Positions 33,361 to 42,362 of a stretch of 64,000 nucleotides of DNA are shown one piece after another. This DNA comes from SHAN690 sp040221375 (lineage in GTDB: Bacteria; Bacteroidota; Bacteroidia; Flavobacteriales_G; Salibacteraceae), in assembly GCA_040221375.1 (NCBI GenBank), contig JAVKEP010000103.1, forward strand, positions 1 to 64,000. Reading direction: 5' to 3'. Below the pieces are notes generated by a model. The model was not told the DNA's origin and made no database searches. It saw nothing but the letters and a program-made list of their open reading frames with translations. Each line of letters begins with the position of its first letter. Position 1 is the first letter of the stretch. The translations under genes and the position numbers were made by a program.

Positions 33361-33813
33361 ATGAATCGAATTTCCTTGAGCGCTTTGGCGATGGTGTTTG
33401 TCATCATAGGGTGTACGCAACGTGCAGATGAAGTAAAAGCAGGCGACGAAATGAAGAACGGCGTACAGGTGATCAACGGCGTTGAACGGGCTGAGCTCGC
33501 TCTATTGATGCGGAAAATGTACGATGAGATGGCGCTTGTCAAGGACTCCATCAAGGCAGGTTACGTGGTGAAAACGGACTTCCTCGAGGAATTCAAGCGG
33601 ATTCAAACAGCGCATGCATCTGAACCCGAAAAAATCGATGAAACCTACCAGGCCATGGCCGAAGCTTTTCTAGTCAATTACCAACTCTTTGAATCCTCGC
33701 AATCGGAACAAGTATCCGCATTCAACAGCATGCTTCAGAATTGCCTGATTTGTCACGAACACAAGTGTCCGGGGCCTGTGAAGGCAATCAAGAAATTGAA
33801 AATCAAACCCTGA
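33361..33813 (+). CDS. lipoprotein with C-terminal c-type haem motif (cytochrome c'-like)
   Basis: 150 residues. Lipobox in MVFVIIGCTQ (Cys18). The mature part is predicted all-helical (residues 40-125: ELALLMRKMYDEMALVKDSI, then FLVNYQLFESSQSEQVSAF). Near the C-terminus CLICHEHKCPGP has CxxCH, so one haem c should be attached covalently. Four helices with CxxCH in the last one is the cytochrome c' arrangement; a lipid anchor would place it on the periplasmic side of a membrane. CPGPxxxIKKL after the haem site recurs in similar Bacteroidota proteins. Role may be electron transfer or ligand sensing. Confidence 0.75.
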   Translation: MNRISLSALAMVFVIIGCTQRADEVKAGDEMKNGVQVINGVERAELALLMRKMYDEMALVKDSIKAGYVVKTDFLEEFKRIQTAHASEPEKIDETYQAMAEAFLVNYQLFESSQSEQVSAFNSMLQNCLICHEHKCPGPVKAIKKLKIKP

Positions 33814-33937
33814 GGGTGCTCACTACCAGGTGCGTGAGTGGGCCTTGAACGGTTCTCGACGATCGTCCTGTTAAACCTTCTAGAAAACGGTCGAGTCAAA
33901 CCAACGCATACTGCTAGATCTACTCTCCGTTCCCGTG

Positions 33938-36691
33938 TTATCGGATTACTACTGGCTCCATCAGCCAATTATCGGTTTGTCGGATTTCAACAAAGTACGT
34001 TCCCGGTTGCAATCCCGTCAAGTCGAGGCTAAATTGAGGGTTGTTTGGCGACCAAGCGCACGACTGGTGTTTGACGGATCTTCCAACTTGGTCATAGACG
34101 ACCACCGCTACGGCGCCGGATTCAAATCCCTCGAGACGCAAGGTCACTGCTCCGCTGGTGGGATTCGGAAAAACCGAAACGCTCGATGCATTTTCTCGCT
34201 GCCCTATTCCTTCCGGGACGGGAGGCATAGTTGTATCGATCAGGGACACATGGCCGGCGTACATCCCTTTGCCATGGGACCCCGCAACGAGCCATCCATC
34301 GGTGGTTCTGTACTTGAGCATATCTACCACTGCATTTCCAATGGTTTGCGAACCTTGCATCACCCATTCGGTGGCTTCCCCTTCCAATTTGGCCGTTGAA
34401 AACACGCCCACACTGGTGCCGATGAAGTACACATCTTCATTGGCTCCGGTAGGCACAATGGTCGCCCAACGGATCGACGGGCCATTTCCAATGAACCAAA
34501 GGCTCTCTGGCACGCCAGGGTCTGGCTCTCCGGCCAAATTTCCTTCGATGTCCATCCAGTTGCCTCCCCCATCTTCGGTGTACCACATGCTTCGGCAATT
34601 GTAATTACTGAAAACGGCAATGGCCTTCATAGGGTCATTTGGATGAACCGCAATGCATGAGGTGTATCCGCCATTCTTGATGCTATCACTTGCGGGAATG
34701 GGTTGTGGACTCGAAAAAGTATGTGCGCTGTCCAGCCTAAAGATCCGACCATTTGTAGTTCCTGCATATACTACTCCTTCGTCACTTGGACTGGACGCAA
34801 TCGCCGTGATTCGGCTTCCGAGGTTGGCAATCTGCCTCCAATCGCTGAACAGCGTCGTACTATCGGTTTCCGTGATGTTCGTATTGCGCCAAATCGTGCC
34901 TTCATTGGGCAAATACATGATTTCATTGTTGGCCTTGTCCAACGTAAATGGATGCACAAACAACCATCCCGATCCTGAGCCCCTTCCGAGTTGCTTTGGC
35001 ATGATGTTCTCAGCGGCATACTTTTCGCCCGTATTGTCGATTTTACATCGCTCTATGTTTGCGTATTGCGTGCTGATGTAATAGTGTCCAGCCCCGTCTT
35101 CGATATCGCAGTACGCTCCATCGGCTCCCCGCACGTGTGACCACAAATGTTCCGCATCGGCTTGATCAGTCCAGTGTGACCCTCTGTCTTGTGTTCCTCC
35201 TATGACCACCTCGCTTCCGGTCGTTTTTTCGTCGATCGCAATCCCGTAAAATTGAGTCACGTTGTATCCATTCAACAAGCCAACCCACTCCATGGTATCC
35301 AACATGCAATTTTGAGCGCGGTGCACCCCTGCATCTGTGGTGCTGATTAAGACGTCAGGGTCATCCGGACGAAAAGCTAGGTTTTGCTGATCCGGATAAT
35401 GCTTGCCTCCTCCCACAAAATAATTGTACAAGGTGTCGCCATCGATGGCATAACCCCCGATTTGCGTTACTTGAAACGTATCGGCAAAGGCATTAGTGGA
35501 CCGGATTAAATTGGTAGCACCGAGAAAAACCACGTCTTCGTCGTCGGGTTTCACGCCGAGAACCATGTTGTATCCTCCTTGCATATTGATGCTGGAAGAG
35601 GCCAATCCGGAGGTTCGATTTTGCCATTCGCCACCAGCTCCGGTGCCGTCACCTGAAAGATATTTGTACCGCCAAAGTATCGCGCTATTGTAACCAGCGC
35701 CAGGAGCGTAGCTGTAGAAGAAAACAATGTTTTCGTCAGAAGGAGCCACTGCAATGACGGTTCGATCATGACTTCCAGCCAAACCATTCGGACTGATCAG
35801 TACCCAATCCAAGCCGTTATCCGATCGCCAAAATCCGCGGTTTGAGGAAGCATCGTTTGAAATCGATGCATAAAAAACGCCATCGGAAGTGGACGCCACA
35901 CGGGTGAAATCTGCGGAAGATCCCGTCTTCAAAACATATTTCCACGTAGTGCCGCCATCGTTGCTTCGAACGATGCCTTTTTTGATTGCCGCAAAGACGA
36001 CGTCGCTGTCGTTGCGCGTTGGATCCATGCACATGCTGTGCACGACTTCCCAATCCGAAGATTTGTGTTGAAGCGAGGCGGTATGTTGGAGGTGATTCCA
36101 CGTCAGTCCATTGTCGGTCGATTTCCAAATACCACTTCCTCGATACAAAGCGCTGAAGCTTTTCGAAGCAGAGTTGCCGATCGTTTCGCCCGATCCGTAG
36201 TACCACGTCTCATTCTTTCCCGACCTCGGATCTTGAATGATGTAAGACGTGGCAGGATGATCCATGCTCTTCGAAACCCGGGTCCAAGATTGACCCGCAT
36301 CGCTTGTGCGCCAAACCCCACCGGTCACTCCCCCGACGATGTAGGTATCTGGGTTCATTCTATCGATGGCAATGGCGCGCGTCCTTCCTCCTACATTGTA
36401 TGGACCGATGCTTTTAAAATCAACGGCGATGGAATCGCGCAGCACATCAGCCTTGGGAAGTCTGCTCGCAAAGGCCATTTCACGCATGCGGATATTGGCA
36501 GGGATTTCGCCCGTTCGTGGGTCGACCAATCGGCTGTACAAATATTCCCAGCGCCCTTCGTGGAGGACCTCTCCGTTCGTCTCTTCTTTCTTCGCTTCCA
36601 CGGGTTCGCGGGTAAAACTCCAAACGGTGCAGACGATGGTGGCGCTGGCCAATGCCAAGAACGCAATGCCTTTGGTAACTCTTCGTGTCAT
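33938..36691 (-). CDS. T9SS-exported VPS10/BNR-type beta-propeller protein
   Basis: 917 residues. Membrane-like signal (about residues 8-27). The body contains ten or more propeller blades with Asp-box motifs: GGVWRTSDAGQSWTRV, SGIWKSTDNGLTWNHL, GIVRSNDGGTTWKYV, MWYTEDGGGNWMDI. This is the double-propeller pattern of sortilin/VPS10-like and xyloglucanase-like proteins. The last 80 residues are a T9SS type A domain (SVFPNPTSGAVTLRLEG, then GTYFVEIRQTDNWLMEPVVI). Cell-surface or secreted; may bind or cleave polysaccharide, but catalytic residues cannot be identified. Start overlaps the stop of the upstream lipoprotein. Confidence 0.82.
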   Translation of the reverse strand: MTRRVTKGIAFLALASATIVCTVWSFTREPVEAKKEETNGEVLHEGRWEYLYSRLVDPRTGEIPANIRMREMAFASRLPKADVLRDSIAVDFKSIGPYNVGGRTRAIAIDRMNPDTYIVGGVTGGVWRTSDAGQSWTRVSKSMDHPATSYIIQDPRSGKNETWYYGSGETIGNSASKSFSALYRGSGIWKSTDNGLTWNHLQHTASLQHKSSDWEVVHSMCMDPTRNDSDVVFAAIKKGIVRSNDGGTTWKYVLKTGSSADFTRVASTSDGVFYASISNDASSNRGFWRSDNGLDWVLISPNGLAGSHDRTVIAVAPSDENIVFFYSYAPGAGYNSAILWRYKYLSGDGTGAGGEWQNRTSGLASSSINMQGGYNMVLGVKPDDEDVVFLGATNLIRSTNAFADTFQVTQIGGYAIDGDTLYNYFVGGGKHYPDQQNLAFRPDDPDVLISTTDAGVHRAQNCMLDTMEWVGLLNGYNVTQFYGIAIDEKTTGSEVVIGGTQDRGSHWTDQADAEHLWSHVRGADGAYCDIEDGAGHYYISTQYANIERCKIDNTGEKYAAENIMPKQLGRGSGSGWLFVHPFTLDKANNEIMYLPNEGTIWRNTNITETDSTTLFSDWRQIANLGSRITAIASSPSDEGVVYAGTTNGRIFRLDSAHTFSSPQPIPASDSIKNGGYTSCIAVHPNDPMKAIAVFSNYNCRSMWYTEDGGGNWMDIEGNLAGEPDPGVPESLWFIGNGPSIRWATIVPTGANEDVYFIGTSVGVFSTAKLEGEATEWVMQGSQTIGNAVVDMLKYRTTDGWLVAGSHGKGMYAGHVSLIDTTMPPVPEGIGQRENASSVSVFPNPTSGAVTLRLEGFESGAVAVVVYDQVGRSVKHQSCAWSPNNPQFSLDLTGLQPGTYFVEIRQTDNWLMEPVVIR

Positions 36692-37191
36692 TTTTTTATT
36701 TTCTCGTAAACATTGATCCGATAACGGTCGGCGTGGTCCGTGTCTGTTGACGTTTGTATCGATGCCTGAAATAGGTCATCTACAAGTAAACCATCCAAGG
36801 GGGTATTCAGTTCTGGAAAAAGTGCATCGGTCGGATTTAAGGAGAAGTCAAAATGAACCTTCAACACTTCACCAGCTTCTATCTCACCGTTAAAATCATT
36901 CCCAATTTGGGTAAGCGCAATCACTTCCACCTTTGCTTCACACGGAGATCGGTCGCAGGGGTGCTGGTCGCCTTCAAAACGCTCGCTATCGATCCAACGT
37001 TCGACGATTTTTCCGACAATGATCGTCGGCATTGGCCCTTCGATGCCTGACATCTCCTCTACTGAATCCGCGCTTCGCGCATCCGCTGCAGCCACTGAAG
37101 TAGCTGAATCGACAGCGCTCATGCTTTGTCTATGACAAGCAATTGAAACCGATAGCAGAATCAACAATGCAAAAACGTTCAGTTGGCTCAC
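36688..37191 (-). CDS. lipoprotein encoded ahead of the large propeller
   Basis: 167 residues. Lipobox in LSVSIACHRQ (Cys19). A Ser/Ala/Asp-rich linker precedes a beta-rich domain: TIIVGKIVERWIDSERFEGD, then CDRSPCEAKVEVIALTQIGN and GEVLKVHFDFSLNP, an OB-fold-like strand order with two Cys likely joined by a disulfide. No family recognised. ATGA overlap (36688-36691) couples it to the propeller gene, so both are likely made together in the envelope. Confidence 0.65.
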   Translation of the reverse strand: MSQLNVFALLILLSVSIACHRQSMSAVDSATSVAAADARSADSVEEMSGIEGPMPTIIVGKIVERWIDSERFEGDQHPCDRSPCEAKVEVIALTQIGNDFNGEIEAGEVLKVHFDFSLNPTDALFPELNTPLDGLLVDDLFQASIQTSTDTDHADRYRINVYEKIKK

Positions 37192-37399
37192 CCTTCAAAG
37201 GTACAAGCTGAGGATCGAATGTTTCACACCTCTGAATCGATCCACTTGTTTCTTATTTGGGGATCCAACCTTGCCGTTCACTCATTCCAATCGTCTTTGG
37301 AAGAAATAAAAAGCAGTTTTCATCGTATTGAGAGCGATAACACCTGATGCAATTCATATATCTTTTCTCAGCTTTGTGAACACAATCAAACCCCAAACC

Positions 37400-38053
37400 A
37401 TGAAACGTCCTTTGCTCCTTGTCTTGACCCTGTTTGTCGCCCAGCTTGCTTTTGCACAAATCGAACAAGCTACAGAAGCTGTTCCCGAAGTCCAAGAAGA
37501 GGACCGATTTCGCAACCTTCGCCACTCGGTCGGATTTGGAATCATCGGAGGAGGAGAAACAAGCGGTAAATTTTTTCCCATGCCCGGCCTAGGTTACAAG
37601 TACTACACCGATGAAGGAGCCTTTCGAGTGATGGTTGGCGGATTGATCAACACGAACACCTCCGATGGCGGTTGGGGCTTTTCTAGCTACGATGAATCCG
37701 CGTTTAACGTCCACCTCGGCTACCAATACCATGTCATGCTAGGCAGATTCATGCCCATCATTGGAGTAGATTTGGCAGGGGGTATCTACGAGCGCAAATC
37801 TTCTGGGCCGAATTACTTGGAAAAACAGCGAAATGCGGTTTTAGGACTAAGTCCGAACGTGGGACTTGAAATGTTCATCACGAACCGATTGAGTTTTTTG
37901 ATCGATACGCGATTTGATGTGTCCTATAAAGATTCCTACTCGCTGTATGAGTTCTCAGATGGTTGGCAAGACGATTTTTCGAAGACGCGCACGCAAGGAA
38001 TGCAAACCCATATTTCCGCGGTCAGCTCGTTCATGGCCATCTTTCACTTTTAA
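37400..38053 (+). CDS. outer-membrane beta-barrel protein
   Basis: 217 residues from ATG at 37400, which gives a clean signal peptide (MKRPLLLVLTLFVAQLAFAQ); the frame is open upstream to 37328 but lacks meaning there. The mature protein starts with an acidic linker (EAVPEVQEEDRFR) and then alternates strands typical of porin-like barrels: RHSVGFGIIGGGETSG, GAFRVMVGGLINTN, AFNVHLGYQYHVMLG, LSFLIDTRFDVSYKD. The last residues SFMAIFHF end in an aromatic, as expected for BamA recognition. Function unknown. Confidence 0.78.
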   Translation: MKRPLLLVLTLFVAQLAFAQIEQATEAVPEVQEEDRFRNLRHSVGFGIIGGGETSGKFFPMPGLGYKYYTDEGAFRVMVGGLINTNTSDGGWGFSSYDESAFNVHLGYQYHVMLGRFMPIIGVDLAGGIYERKSSGPNYLEKQRNAVLGLSPNVGLEMFITNRLSFLIDTRFDVSYKDSYSLYEFSDGWQDDFSKTRTQGMQTHISAVSSFMAIFHF

Positions 38054-38153
38054 GCAATAGGGCAATCTCTACCCCAACCAGAGAAACAGTAGAGCGAGGT
38101 TTGCAGTCAACTGACGCTACTTTTCTATTTTAGGCAGGTTAAAACTGCATGCC

Positions 38154-38681
38154 ATGTCTCAACGCAACGTTATTCTCTACATTGCTATGTCTGTTGACGG
38201 CTACATCGCTGGCCCGGATGACGACCTTAGTTTCTTAGAATCGGTAAAAGTGGAAAACGAGGATTACGGGTACGCCGCTTTTGTGGAAGGGGTGGATACC
38301 GTGATTTTAGGTCGACGTACCTTCATGTGGGTGAAAGCACAAACGGGTGAATTCCCACATCGCGATAAGGAAACCTATGTCATTACTAGAAAACAAAGCG
38401 GCAGCGAACATGGAATCACCTTCTGGCCAGGCTCCATCCTCGAACTCGTTTCTGAATTGAAAGCCAAGCCTGGTAAAAACATTTACTGTGATGGCGGTGC
38501 AGCTGTGGCGAACGAAATGTTGCGTAAAAACTGCATCGATGAGTTGATTCTATCGATTGTACCTGTAACGCTGGGGGCTGGAATTAAGTTGTTTCACGAT
38601 GGGATTCCAGCTTCTCAACTTACGCTCGTGTCTTCTCGTTCGTATGATTCAGGATTGGTGCAATTGCACTATCAATTTTGA
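38154..38681 (+). CDS. dihydrofolate reductase-fold protein (RibD C-terminal type)
   Basis: 175 residues. Family features: N-terminal strand VILYIAMSVDGYIAGPDDDL, then VDTVILGRRTFMWV with the NADPH-binding GR-T, and ETYVITRKQ, PGKNIYCDGGAAVANEMLR with the GGA nucleotide turn. IDELILSIVPVTLGAGIKLF follows as the family's C-terminal strand pair. These stand-alone reductases use NADPH; the pterin or other substrate is not known. Not folA itself. Single gene. Confidence 0.88.
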   Translation: MSQRNVILYIAMSVDGYIAGPDDDLSFLESVKVENEDYGYAAFVEGVDTVILGRRTFMWVKAQTGEFPHRDKETYVITRKQSGSEHGITFWPGSILELVSELKAKPGKNIYCDGGAAVANEMLRKNCIDELILSIVPVTLGAGIKLFHDGIPASQLTLVSSRSYDSGLVQLHYQF

Positions 38682-38708
38682 CGGTCTGTGCTGCGTAGAA
38701 CGCGCTCG

Positions 38709-40199
38709 TCATTCTACCCACAACACCGAATTGAACTCGCCAAATTCGTTGTGTTCCTTTTGACTGTTGCCTGGGTCCGGCATCCATTGTCCGTCTACGA
38801 TAAACTTGTACAAGGCCTTGCCTTTGGGTACAAACACTTGGATTTCCCACCCGCTTTCGGTTCGTTGCAATGTATAACCCGTGGGATGCCAACCGTTGAT
38901 AGTACCACTGAGGCCCACGTCTTTGGCATTTGGAAAACCTTTCAGTTCAAACGTGGTATTGGCGCCAACCGACCTGACAGAATTGAGGTAATCACTTTCT
39001 CCGACAGTGATCGGATTTGTCGGATCAAGCATCCATGTTCCATCCACGACGTATTTGTACGCATAGTTTCCAGGAGCGAGAACGTAAGGTAAATACCATC
39101 CGTCGTTGCCACGTTTCATTTTTAGCTCCCGTTCACTCCAGTCGATGAAATCTCCGGTTAAGATGACTTGCTGGGCATCTGAAAATCCGGGCAGTACAAA
39201 TTGGGTAGGTTCGCCAATTTCCAACACCGAGTTGACGATGCCATTTTCATCCGTACGTTGGTGCGGATTTGCCGGATCGAGAATCCACTCTCGCGTCGGT
39301 AACCATCGACCTTGGTGGAGCACGAACTTATATCGATGCGTGCCTTGGTTGAGGTATACGGGGAGTGACCATCCTTTCTCCGTTTTACGCATCTCGGGCT
39401 TCGTTTCATTCCATGCAGTAAAATCACCGGAGAGCACCACCTTTTCGGCTTCTGTATGTCCTGGAAGCCTGAAGACATGGTTCGTCTTGACAAATAGGTT
39501 ATTCTCGTTACCAAACGTGGCATTTGCGGACTGATCCCAACTCCAGTGGTGACCGAACCCATCGAAGTAGGTGTCTTTGTTCTGTGGATCCAATACCCAT
39601 TCACCGTCAACCACAAATTTGTATCCCCAAACTCCTGGTTCTAAGTCAATTTCAACCATCCAGCCATGTTCTACTTTTTTCATGGGGTATTTCAGTGTAC
39701 TCCAATTGCAAAAATTACCGGAGAGGTATACGTCGCCCGCGTCGTCGAATCCTTTCAAGAAGAATCGGGTTTGGCCGTTACTCAAATCTTGAACATGTCT
39801 GATTCTACCCGAATTAAAACCAAAATCCGCCAAGCTGCGAGTTAAGTCAAACTCAACCTTAGGTCCTCCTTCCATCTGAATTTCGCCTTTTGTCCATTCC
39901 ATTTCATCGAATGAAGCCAAGTCTCGTTTGAGAAGCAATTTGTCCTCCGTTCGTTCTGCTACACGCCAACCATCACGGGTAGCTCCTACTACCGGAAGTC
40001 CGTGCACAACGCTGTCGAAACCTAACGAATAAAGGCAACTATCCAAGGCCTCCATCCCCATATTTAAATCAATTTCCTGGCAGACCGTTTTTCCTTCAAT
40101 GCGAAATGAAATGGATTGACCGAGCACCCACACCTGCATAACGGAGAAGAGGATCACCAAAGTCGTATTTCGAATGCCTTGATTCATATGCTTGGACAA
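38709..40199 (-). CDS. exported protein with four tandem CBM48-like domains
   Basis: 496 residues. Signal peptide (MNQGIRNTTLVILFSVMQVW, cleavage near VLGQ; start could also be ATG at 40187). Residues 23-135 have no recognised domain. Then four copies of the AMPK-type glycogen-binding fold (near 140, 240, 330 and 411), each with a strand like FxLPGFxDAxxVxLxGDF, a Trp after the turn (FIDWSERELKM), then YKFVVDGxWxLDP. Such CBM48 domains bind alpha-glucans. No catalytic domain or T9SS domain is visible. It overlaps the aspartyl protease gene's end by 16 bases. Probably a periplasmic or surface glucan-binding protein. Confidence 0.82.
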   Translation of the reverse strand: MSKHMNQGIRNTTLVILFSVMQVWVLGQSISFRIEGKTVCQEIDLNMGMEALDSCLYSLGFDSVVHGLPVVGATRDGWRVAERTEDKLLLKRDLASFDEMEWTKGEIQMEGGPKVEFDLTRSLADFGFNSGRIRHVQDLSNGQTRFFLKGFDDAGDVYLSGNFCNWSTLKYPMKKVEHGWMVEIDLEPGVWGYKFVVDGEWVLDPQNKDTYFDGFGHHWSWDQSANATFGNENNLFVKTNHVFRLPGHTEAEKVVLSGDFTAWNETKPEMRKTEKGWSLPVYLNQGTHRYKFVLHQGRWLPTREWILDPANPHQRTDENGIVNSVLEIGEPTQFVLPGFSDAQQVILTGDFIDWSERELKMKRGNDGWYLPYVLAPGNYAYKYVVDGTWMLDPTNPITVGESDYLNSVRSVGANTTFELKGFPNAKDVGLSGTINGWHPTGYTLQRTESGWEIQVFVPKGKALYKFIVDGQWMPDPGNSQKEHNEFGEFNSVLWVE

Positions 40200-41113
40200 A
40201 AGGTAAGGCTTCGTTTTTTAAAATTAATCACCACTGAACCTCGAGCCAGCAAGTCAAAGCCGATCATGCCGTCGATGGACACTCCGAAGGCATCACTCAT
40301 GCCTGCGAGGTCAGAAATCACTACTCGGCAATTCCTTAGCGGAATCCCAAAATTAACAGCATCGAGGTTTCCTTGAAGCACGTAGACCGAACGACCCGAA
40401 CTGCCCATGAGCTGCATGCTATTGGTGATGGTTACCGCTTCGTAGACGTCCTCCTCGAGGGAGTTGGAAAGCACGGTAACTTCCGCCCCAGTATCGAAGC
40501 AAAAGGTAAGTTTTTGCCCATTTACCGTTCCTTTGAGTAGGATTACATTGTTCTTCAGCTTGAACCCAAGCACAGCCTCCTCCGCAGTGCATTCAGCAAG
40601 TGGGGATAGCGATTCTCCTGTCTTGTCCACACGGTGCAGTTCGAGGAGCAACTTACCCAAGTTCAATCGCATTTCTAGTTTCAAAAACATGTTCAGACCG
40701 AGCAAGCCGAGCACTTTGATCCCTTTGCGATTTTCTATGGCTCCAAGGTCCATCAAGTCTGCTTCGAGGTGGTTAAACGACAAGGATCGGAGTTCTAAAG
40801 AAGAAACTTCAATCACATGAACCGTATCACTTCCGCCATTCACGCCAGTCATTACGCGCTGTTCGCTGACTTGGTCTTTTCCGAAGTAGGTTGCATTCAG
40901 TACCAAATAAGGGGCTCCTGTATCCAGGATGAAATAACCGAGTTGTCCCTCCACTTTCGCTTCCAATAAAATCAAGTTACCGGCGCGCTTGAGTGGAATG
41001 CGAACAAAATCAAATTCTCCAATGGGTTCAGGCGCTTTTCCTAATTCAACCGATGCCCTCGAAGATGCGCCGCATACGATGCAGAGGAATAAGCATATAA
41101 TCATTCGCGGCAT
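40184..41113 (-). CDS. exported aspartyl protease, retropepsin-like with two DTG motifs
   Basis: 309 residues from the ATG at 41113, which starts a signal peptide (MPRMIICLFLCIVCGASSRA); the open frame to 41230 extends beyond it. Two D-T-G-A motifs occur, GYFILDTGAPYLVLN near residue 60 and TFCFDTGAEVTVLS near residue 200, so one chain can form both halves of an aspartic protease active site. Each is followed by the hydrophobic-hydrophobic-Gly pattern (IKVLGLLGLNMF, DGMIGFDLLARGSVVINF). Related Bacteroidota proteins are periplasmic. Operon with the CBM48 protein. Confidence 0.82.
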   Translation of the reverse strand: MPRMIICLFLCIVCGASSRASVELGKAPEPIGEFDFVRIPLKRAGNLILLEAKVEGQLGYFILDTGAPYLVLNATYFGKDQVSEQRVMTGVNGGSDTVHVIEVSSLELRSLSFNHLEADLMDLGAIENRKGIKVLGLLGLNMFLKLEMRLNLGKLLLELHRVDKTGESLSPLAECTAEEAVLGFKLKNNVILLKGTVNGQKLTFCFDTGAEVTVLSNSLEEDVYEAVTITNSMQLMGSSGRSVYVLQGNLDAVNFGIPLRNCRVVISDLAGMSDAFGVSIDGMIGFDLLARGSVVINFKKRSLTFCPSI

Positions 41114-41371
41114 GGCGCAAAAATAACTGCCCATCTTTAGCGTGTACCCAGAATAGTTGCAGATTGATGCAGTCACATCGACGCGTTTATTCTCGATATA
41201 AGTTCCTAGCGTTTTCATCCATGGTTCCATAGGAATTCAGTGTGTGAAATTACCGTAGCCAAAGGCCTGTTCGAGTAGACGCATCACTGGATAATTCCGT
41301 ATTCTTGAAGCCTGAAAAAAACAGCCGCATTCGGGCGCCAATCGCGCGCCTCAAAGCCGTCAAAACGATCG

Positions 41372-42361
41372 ATGAAAAAACGGGTATTTGTTACTGGAGC
41401 CAATGGAATGCTAGGTGCTAGCATCGTTAGAACGCTCATTTCTGATGGATATGAAGTGCATGGATTGATCTACCCAGGAAGCAATACTTCGGTGATCGAA
41501 GGGCTGGATATGCAGATAGATACCGGCGACTTGTGCAAAGACCTCCCTTTAGACAAGTGGCTTGCGGCATGCGATTACGTGGTGCACGCGGCGGCATCTA
41601 CTTCCATTTGGCCACGCAGAGATAAGCGGGTCTGGGCGATCAATTATGACGCGACGCTAAAACTCGCCGAGGCAGCTGAAAAGGCAGGAATAAAGCGATT
41701 CATTCACATCGGAACGGCCAATTCTTTTGACGCGGGAACGCAGGAAAACCCTGGTGTCGAAAGAGGGACCTACCGCGCCGCCAAGTACGGCATTGACTAC
41801 ATGGACTCAAAACACGCGGTCCAAACCGAATTGCTCAAGAAATTCAAAGAAGACAACTTTCCTGTAGTGGTAGTGAATCCAACCTTTATGATAGGACCCT
41901 ATGATTCGGGGCCTTCGTCAGGTAAAATGATACTGAACGCGTTGCAAGGAAATGTACCGGGTTATTCCGCCGGAGGAAGGAATTTTGTGTATTCCAAGGA
42001 CGTGGCACGCGCAGTGGTCAACGCGATAGATCTAGGAAGGCTAGGAGAATGCTACTTGGCCGCAGGCGAAAACCTGACGTACAAGCAATTCTTCACGTTG
42101 GTTTTCGAACGATTAGGAGTAAAGCGGAAGCTCCGGAAGGTGCCCCATGTGCTGACGCTGATTGGCGGCGCATTTCTGTCCATTTGGGCGCGTGTTTCGA
42201 ATACGACACCAAAATTGAGCTTTACGATGGCGCGGATGAGCACGGCTGGGAACTACTTCTCTCCTGAAAAGGCCGTATCGGAATTGAAGATGCCTCAAAC
42301 ACCAGTTTCTCAAGCAATCGATGAATGTGCTGCTTGGTTTAAAAGCAACGGATACGTATAA
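41372..42361 (+). CDS. NAD(P)-dependent reductase, dihydroflavonol-reductase-like
   Basis: 329 residues, extended SDR. KRVFVTGANGMLGASIVRTL is the nucleotide site; VVHAAASTSIWP follows in the usual place; YMDSKHAVQ is the YxxxK pair; VVVNPTFMIGPYDSGPSSGK marks the substrate region. This subgroup includes dihydroflavonol-4-reductase-like and 3-beta-hydroxysteroid dehydrogenase-like enzymes; the bacterial substrates are mostly unknown. One base before the next reductase gene starts, so they make an operon. Confidence 0.85.
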   Translation: MKKRVFVTGANGMLGASIVRTLISDGYEVHGLIYPGSNTSVIEGLDMQIDTGDLCKDLPLDKWLAACDYVVHAAASTSIWPRRDKRVWAINYDATLKLAEAAEKAGIKRFIHIGTANSFDAGTQENPGVERGTYRAAKYGIDYMDSKHAVQTELLKKFKEDNFPVVVVNPTFMIGPYDSGPSSGKMILNALQGNVPGYSAGGRNFVYSKDVARAVVNAIDLGRLGECYLAAGENLTYKQFFTLVFERLGVKRKLRKVPHVLTLIGGAFLSIWARVSNTTPKLSFTMARMSTAGNYFSPEKAVSELKMPQTPVSQAIDECAAWFKSNGYV

Positions 42362-42362
42362 C

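Noticed and set aside
36038..36709. 223-codon + strand frame opposite the T9SS propeller
   Set aside because: The minus strand encodes repeated Asp-box blades and a sorting domain in this region; the + frame has none.
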